NCBI GenBank assembly: GCA_030430365.1
Contig: JAUIFP010000001.1
Span: 1 to 64,000 of the forward strand
Length of the DNA: 64,000 nt
Source: Alphaproteobacteria bacterium
GTDB taxonomy: Bacteria > Pseudomonadota > Alphaproteobacteria > Sphingomonadales > Sphingomonadaceae
Direction: 5' to 3'
Each line of letters opens with the position of its first letter. Positions within the stretch are counted from its first letter, which is position 1. The position numbers and the translations under genes were made by a program. The notes under the pieces are model-generated. The model worked only from the letters and a program-made list of their open reading frames with translations, was not told where the DNA came from and ran no database searches. Shown piece by piece: positions 59,354 to 64,000 of this stretch.

Positions 59354-60754
59354 ATGGCGAGTACGACCGCAGACGGTGAAGCTCCAAAAGGCGAGCCTGC
59401 GGGTGAAGCCAAGAGCGAAGCGCAAAAGCTCGCCGAACAGCCGTGGCCCCCGCGCAAGGATGCCTACTACTCGCTGATCGTCATGACGATCGTTGTGATG
59501 TTCACAGTGATCGATCGGCAGATCATGAGCGTCATGATCGAGCCGATGAAGGAGACCTATCAGGTCAGCGACACGATGATCGGCCTGCTGGTAGGGGCGG
59601 CGTTTTCGATCACCTACGGGATTGCCGGCCTTCCGATCGCGCGCTTTGCGGACCAGACCAATCGCCGCAATCTCGTTGCAGCATCGATCGGCTTCTGGAG
59701 TTTTTGCACGGCCGCCTGCGGCATTTGCCAGAATTACTGGCAGATATTCATTGCCCGTCTGGGCATTGGCATTGGCGAATCCGGTTACGGCCCAGCGGCA
59801 TGGTCGATCGCGACTGACAATTTCCCGCGGGAAAAAGTCGCAATGGCGACCGGCACATATGGCATCGGCGCCATGGTCGGCACCGGCATGGCCATGTTCA
59901 TGGGCGGGGCCGTATTGGCGCTGGTCCAGGGCATGCCCCTGGTCGAATTGCCTTTTGGCGGGGTGATCCATCCGTGGCAGTGGGCTTTCATCGTGGTGGG
60001 CCTGCCGGGCCTGCTTTGGGCTTTGGTTGTCATGACGACCAAGGAGCCGCCCCGCCGCGGCGTGGCCGCTGGAGAGAAATCTCCCAAGGTTCCACTCAAA
60101 GAGCTTGGCAAATGGCTGAAGGATGATTGGCGGACTTATACTGCGGTCATCCCCGCTTCAGGCATGAAGCAGCTGATCGCCGCGGGGCAGCAGGTATGGG
60201 GCGTCACCTTCTTCCACCGCGAGTTCGATTGGAGCGTGTCTTATTCCGCCGTGATGATGGGATTGATGACGATTATTGTCTCGCCCGTCGCCATGATTCT
60301 CGGCGGCAAGCTCTCGGAATATCTGGCCAAGAACGGCCGCCACGATGCCAATCTGCGCGTGGTGATCTATGGCTTGCTCGGTTCGGTGCCATGCCTCGCT
60401 CTCGCGCCCCAGCTGCCCAATGGCTATGCGTCCCTGACGCTGTTCGGCGTCGGGATTTTCATCGGGACCTTGGGTTTCGGGCCCGGGATCGCGGCGTTCC
60501 AGGTCATCACTCCCAACCGCATGCGCGCACAGGTCAGTGCACTCAGCCAGTTCGGCAGCAATGTGCTGGCCTACGCTCTGGCCCCGGTGATCGTGGCGTT
60601 GTTCACGGATTTCGTGTTCCGGGATCCGGCCATGCTGAAATACTCGATGACGGCCACTACGCTCTCGATGGGCATTATCGCTCTCCTGCTCGCGCTGCAG
60701 GGGTTGAAGTCATATGGCCGATCCTATGAGCGGGCCGTGCGGGAGAATTTCTGA
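59354..60754 (+). CDS. MFS transporter
   Basis: A 466-residue major-facilitator protein with about twelve hydrophobic segments. The N-terminal domain has FTVIDRQIMSVMIEPMKETY and the loop RFADQTNRRNLVAAS; FIARLGIGIGESGYGPA is the motif-C-like helix of the anion:cation symporter/spinster-like group. ATG 59354 follows GAGAGGA. The first 40 residues are polar and disordered-looking. It lies 139 nt after the MetE-like gene and is the only clear importer in the cassette; the solute is likely the pathway's substrate. Confidence 0.84.
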   Translation: MASTTADGEAPKGEPAGEAKSEAQKLAEQPWPPRKDAYYSLIVMTIVVMFTVIDRQIMSVMIEPMKETYQVSDTMIGLLVGAAFSITYGIAGLPIARFADQTNRRNLVAASIGFWSFCTAACGICQNYWQIFIARLGIGIGESGYGPAAWSIATDNFPREKVAMATGTYGIGAMVGTGMAMFMGGAVLALVQGMPLVELPFGGVIHPWQWAFIVVGLPGLLWALVVMTTKEPPRRGVAAGEKSPKVPLKELGKWLKDDWRTYTAVIPASGMKQLIAAGQQVWGVTFFHREFDWSVSYSAVMMGLMTIIVSPVAMILGGKLSEYLAKNGRHDANLRVVIYGLLGSVPCLALAPQLPNGYASLTLFGVGIFIGTLGFGPGIAAFQVITPNRMRAQVSALSQFGSNVLAYALAPVIVALFTDFVFRDPAMLKYSMTATTLSMGIIALLLALQGLKSYGRSYERAVRENF

Positions 60755-60775
60755 CCCTGCGATTGGGCTTGCCGG

Positions 60776-61861
60776 CTAGCGTCCCGGGCGGTGCAACTGG
60801 CGCCAGGCGCCATGCGCCTCGCCCAGGGCCCGCGGTGAACCGAAGCCGCCGCTCTTGGTGATGAGAGTGTAATCGCGGCCATTGGCATTGCCTGTTGCCA
60901 ACGGCATCCCGGGTGCCAGGCTGCAGCGAGGCACGAGCAGGTCGATGCCGGCTTGGCGGACGAATGCTGCCGCGGTGTCTCCGCCGCTTAAAAGGAGCGC
61001 GGAAATATCTTGTTCTTCGGAAATCCTGAGTGCGGCAGCCGCAAGGTCGTTCGCAACGGCCGCAGGCTCCCGCTCGGCAGCGTCGGGGCGCAGCAATATC
61101 AAATCGGCGGACGCGGCCGAATGCGGCAATGGAGCATCTCCGACGATTTCCAGATAGGGAATTTCCGATTTCGATAATGCGGGAATCTGGCCGAGCGTGA
61201 TCGGATCGCGCGAGCCGATCACCATGAGCATGCGCGCATCGCCGGGCAGAGTTGTGCGATGCCCCGCCTGAGCCCTCTTGGTTTCTCCAGGGGCGAGCGC
61301 ATGCGCCATGGCTTCGGCAAGGCCGCTTGCACCAACCGCGATAGCCGTCTTGCAATCTCCGATTGCCTCGTCTGCGATACGGGCCATCTCCGCCATGTCG
61401 CCGCAGTCTCTAACTTCCCATTCGGCTTGCCAGCCGGCCAATTCCGCAATGGGCAAGGGGGACTCTATACCGAACCCGGTCACCATCCCGCCGCTGGTAA
61501 AGCGCCCCATTGAAGGAATGGCGGGGCTGACGATCGCACGTGTCCGGCCGCTCAGGCCCATGATCGCAGCCAGTTCTGCAGCGATATTGCCTTTCATGCG
61601 AGAATCGACTTTTTTGAAAAGGCATTCGGCATTCCAGGGGGCGATAATCTGCCATGCCCTGGCCGCCGCTTGCGCAGCCTCTTCAGGCGCCATCTGCCGG
61701 CTGTCGACATTGAGGGCGACGACATCGAAACCGGCAAAGGATGCCGTGCTTACCGCATCGAGGGAGGGGAAGACCGCTCCATGCAGGCCTGCCTCTGCAA
61801 ATGCCACGCAGCTGTCCAGCGCACCTGTCAGGTCGTCGGCCAGGATCGCCAGTCGCAGCAA
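60776..61861 (-). CDS. Four-carbon acid sugar kinase (DUF1537/OtnK family)
   Basis: A 361-residue kinase of the family that phosphorylates D-threonate, L-threonate or D-erythronate at C4. It has the N-terminal LAILADDLTGALDS, KKVDSRMKGNIAAEL, and the nucleotide-binding LLLSGGDTAAAF with ITKSGGFGSPRAL at the end. TTG 61861 follows GGAGGATATCCG; the frame continues upstream but nothing coding-like is seen. At 361 residues it is shorter than the usual 400-440. It is divergent from pdxA-like and converges on the MFS gene. With PdxA2 it completes the known acid-sugar-4-phosphate route. Confidence 0.86.
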   Translation of the reverse strand: MLRLAILADDLTGALDSCVAFAEAGLHGAVFPSLDAVSTASFAGFDVVALNVDSRQMAPEEAAQAAARAWQIIAPWNAECLFKKVDSRMKGNIAAELAAIMGLSGRTRAIVSPAIPSMGRFTSGGMVTGFGIESPLPIAELAGWQAEWEVRDCGDMAEMARIADEAIGDCKTAIAVGASGLAEAMAHALAPGETKRAQAGHRTTLPGDARMLMVIGSRDPITLGQIPALSKSEIPYLEIVGDAPLPHSAASADLILLRPDAAEREPAAVANDLAAAALRISEEQDISALLLSGGDTAAAFVRQAGIDLLVPRCSLAPGMPLATGNANGRDYTLITKSGGFGSPRALGEAHGAWRQLHRPGR

Positions 61862-61984
61862 CGGATATCCTCCCCTTCTCCTGTGCGGCGGCGCGGGCAA
61901 CGAGTATACGTTCCAGCGCTTCCAGCATTCGGAACTAACGCTTTTCCTTACCATTTGCATGGGTTAGCGCAGATGGGAGCGGCG

Positions 61985-62002
61985 TTTTGGTACCGGGATC
62001 AG
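61985..62002. promoter_or_regulatory. LacI-type operator 4 (half-degenerate), upstream of pdxA2
   Basis: TTTGGTACC is identical to the left arm of operator 1; the right arm GGGATCAGA departs from GGTAAC. It lies 21 bp before the pdxA2 start, in the divergent gap with the kinase gene. Likely weaker or asymmetric binding. Confidence 0.55.
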
Positions 62003-62022
62003 AATAGAGGTAAGCAGGCCTT

Positions 62023-63033
62023 ATGCGCAAACTTCTGATCACTATGGGTGACCCGGCCGGAGTGGGGCCGGAAATCATCTGCCGCGCGCTTGCCGAGTTG
62101 GATGAAGCACGCCGATCCAGAATGGTAGTGATCGGTACGCTCGAAGTTCTGGAGCGGGCAAGGCAAGTCACGGGCGCGAATGTCACCTTCTCGGCCAGTC
62201 CCCAGCCTGGCGCGATCCATGTCGAGCAGGTCGGCCTTCCGGTGCCCCTCCCGCAATGGGGCCGCGTGGAGCCCGCGGCAGGCGATGCTGCCTTTCGCTA
62301 TGTCGAACGGGCGGTCAGGATGGCTCAGGAAGGCGGTGGCTGCATAGTAACGGCCCCGATCAACAAGGAAGCGCTCAATCGTGCCGGGCATCATTATGAT
62401 GGCCATACGGGGATGATCGCGGCTCTCACGAAGTCGCCGACATCATTCATGCTGTTGGCGTCGGAGGTGTTGTCTGCGATCCACGTTTCGACCCATGTTT
62501 CGCTGCAGGATGCGATCGGGCGGGTCACCGCTTCACGCGTGCTCGCTACGATCGAGGCCGGCCATCAATTCTTTCGCAGGATCGGTGTCGAATCTCCGCG
62601 AATTGCCGTGGCCGGACTCAATCCGCATTGCGGAGAGAACGGCCTGTTCGGCAGTCAGGAGGCGAAATTCATTGCGCCCGCCATCTCAGAGGCGAAGCGT
62701 ATGGGCATTGCCGTAACCGGGCCGATATCGCCCGATTCCGTGTTCCATAGGGCGTTGCAAGGCGAATTCGATCTGGTCGTCGCCCAGTATCACGATCAGG
62801 GGCATATCCCCGTAAAGCTCGCCGCGTTCGAGACGACGGTGAACATTTCCCTGGGTCTGCCGATAGACCGCACATCCGTGGATCATGGCACCGCGTTCGA
62901 CATTGCGGGCACCGGACAGGCATCGCACCGCAATATGCTTTCCGCGATCGCCTATGCGGAGACTCTGGCCGAACTGCCGCGCGCAGAAGAACGCACATCC
63001 AGCACACACAAAACACAGCCGGAGACATCGTAA
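62023..63033 (+). CDS. PdxA family 4-phospho-acid dehydrogenase (PdxA2)
   Basis: A 336-residue zinc-dependent dehydrogenase of the PdxA family: [13 protein letters not shown], metal His in DGHTG and in [10 protein letters not shown], and [14 protein letters not shown]. In pyridoxine synthesis PdxA oxidises 4-phospho-threonine; the PdxA2 branch oxidises 4-phospho-threonate or -erythronate, followed by decarboxylation to dihydroxyacetone phosphate. The kinase gene divergent to it makes PdxA2 the better call. ATG 62023. It is followed by the BKACE gene after 28 nt on the same strand. Confidence 0.84.
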   Translation: MRKLLITMGDPAGVGPEIICRALAELDEARRSRMVVIGTLEVLERARQVTGANVTFSASPQPGAIHVEQVGLPVPLPQWGRVEPAAGDAAFRYVERAVRMAQEGGGCIVTAPINKEALNRAGHHYDGHTGMIAALTKSPTSFMLLASEVLSAIHVSTHVSLQDAIGRVTASRVLATIEAGHQFFRRIGVESPRIAVAGLNPHCGENGLFGSQEAKFIAPAISEAKRMGIAVTGPISPDSVFHRALQGEFDLVVAQYHDQGHIPVKLAAFETTVNISLGLPIDRTSVDHGTAFDIAGTGQASHRNMLSAIAYAETLAELPRAEERTSSTHKTQPETS

Positions 63034-63061
63034 CGGCGTTCCGGGGAGAGGAGCCAACACA

Positions 63062-63934
63062 ATGCGAAAGATCATACTCACCTGTGCCGTGACAGGCGCA
63101 TCGATCACTGCGGACAAGAATGACGCAGTGCCTGTCACACCGCAGGAAATCATAAAGTCCTGCCTCGATGCACACGCGGCAGGGGCGGCGGTCGTCCATA
63201 TTCACGTGCGCGATCCCGAAACTGCCCGGCCGGCCACCGATCTTCATCTCTATCGCGAAGTGGTCGAAGGTATCCGTGCGGCCGGAACGGACGTCGTCAT
63301 CAATTTGACGACCGGCCCCGGGCAGCATTTCTACAACGATCCTGCCAAGCCGAGCGTCATGCTGGACAAGAGCTGGTTGCTGACGCCTGAAGAGCGCGTG
63401 GCGCATGTCGCAGCGCTCAAGCCCGATATTTGCAGTCTCGACGTTTGCAGCTTCAACCGCCCGGATCACATCGTCGTGAATTCGCTCGATACGATCCGCC
63501 TCATGGCCGGGGCCATCCGGGATACGGGCGTGAAGCCCGAACTGGAGATTTTCGAGGCGGGCCAGATGGGCATGGTGAGCGATCTTCAGGCAGAAGGGCT
63601 GATCGACGGCCCGCTGCTTTTCTCTTTCGTGATGGGGACCAAATACACCGCGCCGCCAACACCGCAGATGGTGAGCGTCCTGGCCGGTCTGGCGCCCGCA
63701 GGTTCATACTGGGCTGCATTCGGCGCAGGTGCCCATGAATTCCCGATCGCGGCCCAATCGGTGACGAATGGCGGCCAGATCCGTGTCGGCCTGGAAGACA
63801 ATCTGTATCTCCGGCGCGGCGTGAAAGCGAAGAGCAATGCCGAATTGGTGGAGCGCGCCGTGCAGCTAATCGATATTCTGGGATACGATCTCGCGACCCC
63901 TGCCGAGGCGCGCGAGATGCTGCAGATCAAATAG
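63062..63934 (+). CDS. BKACE family beta-keto acid cleavage enzyme, copy 2
   Basis: A 290-residue BKACE protein: ILTCAVTGASITADKN, the zinc site VVHIHVRDPETAR, LKPDICSLDVCSFN, and IRVGLEDNLYLRRG with the late metal Glu. ATG 63062 follows GAGAGGAG. The opening CAVTGASITAD differs from the CAVTGGSLPHP of copy 1, so keto-acid specificity may differ. It closes the pdxA2 operon and suggests that a beta-keto acid arises in the cassette pathway and is cleaved with acetyl-CoA. Confidence 0.84.
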   Translation: MRKIILTCAVTGASITADKNDAVPVTPQEIIKSCLDAHAAGAAVVHIHVRDPETARPATDLHLYREVVEGIRAAGTDVVINLTTGPGQHFYNDPAKPSVMLDKSWLLTPEERVAHVAALKPDICSLDVCSFNRPDHIVVNSLDTIRLMAGAIRDTGVKPELEIFEAGQMGMVSDLQAEGLIDGPLLFSFVMGTKYTAPPTPQMVSVLAGLAPAGSYWAAFGAGAHEFPIAAQSVTNGGQIRVGLEDNLYLRRGVKAKSNAELVERAVQLIDILGYDLATPAEAREMLQIK

Positions 63935-63943
63935 TCACATGGG

Positions 63944-63958
63944 GCGGCCCGGGGCCGC
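63944..63958. terminator. GC-rich hairpin at end of pdxA2/BKACE operon
   Basis: GCGGCC-cgg-GGCCGC is a perfect 6-bp stem with a 3-nt loop, 10 bp after the BKACE stop and before a probable convergent gene. No T-run. Confidence 0.4.
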
Positions 63959-63963
63959 GCAGG

Positions 63964-64000
63964 TCAGGAGAGCAGGACGGCGGCGATCGCCATTCCGCAT
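63964..64000 (-). CDS. Possible C-terminus of a convergent gene
   Basis: Reading the minus strand from the right edge, one frame gives GMAIAAVLLS and a TGA at 63964-63966. The hydrophobic end would fit a membrane protein. Only about 11 codons are inside the window, so this is a weak call. Confidence 0.25.
   Translation of the reverse strand, partial: CGMAIAAVLLS

Noticed and set aside
1-64000. tRNA, rRNA, CRISPR arrays, insertion sequences, integrases or attachment sites
   Set aside because: I looked for clover-leaf ends, spaced direct repeats, transposase motifs and terminal inverted repeats and saw none that could be supported.

Overview
The window is GC-rich alphaproteobacterial chromosome, most likely from the Sphingomonadales (Novosphingobium, Altererythrobacter or Sphingobium type). 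This rests on gene content: a TonB-dependent receptor of sphingomonad style, ADP-forming FerA-like acyl-CoA synthetases paired with FerB-like hydratase/lyases under a MarR (FerC-like) regulator, and a LigXa/LigZ/LigY-like ring-cleavage set. These recall the lignin-aromatic pathways known from Sphingobium sp. SYK-6. All assignments come from motif reading and recalled family knowledge; no search was run. I saw no tRNA, rRNA, CRISPR array, insertion sequence or prophage.

Layout. 1-10.1 kb is mixed: the end of a PhoD phosphatase, outer-membrane phospholipase A, a TauE/SafE exporter, a Tat-exported aminotransferase, a P-type cation ATPase followed by an orphan FerA-like acyl-CoA synthetase, and a Na/Ca exchanger-like antiporter. 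10.2-23.1 kb is an aromatic/meta-cleavage region: FAD hydroxylase, two alpha/beta hydrolases, IclR and LysR regulators, a VOC extradiol dioxygenase, a fumarylacetoacetate-hydrolase-fold enzyme, a luciferase-like monooxygenase, an aldehyde dehydrogenase and a GMC oxidoreductase.

23.1-39.3 kb is a hydroxycinnamate/biaryl region. It has two FerB+FerA-like pairs in opposite orientation, three small carboxymuconolactone-decarboxylase-like proteins, a second luciferase-like monooxygenase, a Rieske ferredoxin fused to a flavin-binding split-barrel domain, a Rieske oxygenase, a LigB-type extradiol dioxygenase, a LigY-like hydrolase, a MarR regulator, a hotdog thioesterase, a BKACE enzyme and a RidA protein. 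Five related palindromic sites (core AGCC-A-GGCT) precede the operons here and suggest one shared regulator.

39.4-46 kb carries an outer-membrane receptor, a lipoprotein PQQ alcohol dehydrogenase with a C-terminal cytochrome c, a BASS-family transporter and two small membrane proteins. 46-52.2 kb is housekeeping or stress related: a tightly overlapping erythromycin-esterase/dienelactone-hydrolase/phosphoribosyltransferase operon, two divergent L,D-transpeptidases and a two-domain kinase.

52.2-63.9 kb is the most intriguing part. It is a catabolic cassette with two SDRs, an NHL-repeat lyase-like protein, a ThuA-like protein, an unknown 117-residue protein, a VOC protein, an enolase-superfamily dehydratase, a MetE-like zinc methyltransferase, an MFS transporter, a four-carbon acid sugar kinase (DUF1537), PdxA2 and a second BKACE. 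Four LacI-type operators (GGTACC|GGTAAC) mark its promoters, yet no LacI gene lies in the window. DUF1537 plus PdxA2 indicate oxidation of a phosphorylated four-carbon sugar acid to a triose phosphate; the feeding steps are not explained by any pathway I recognise.
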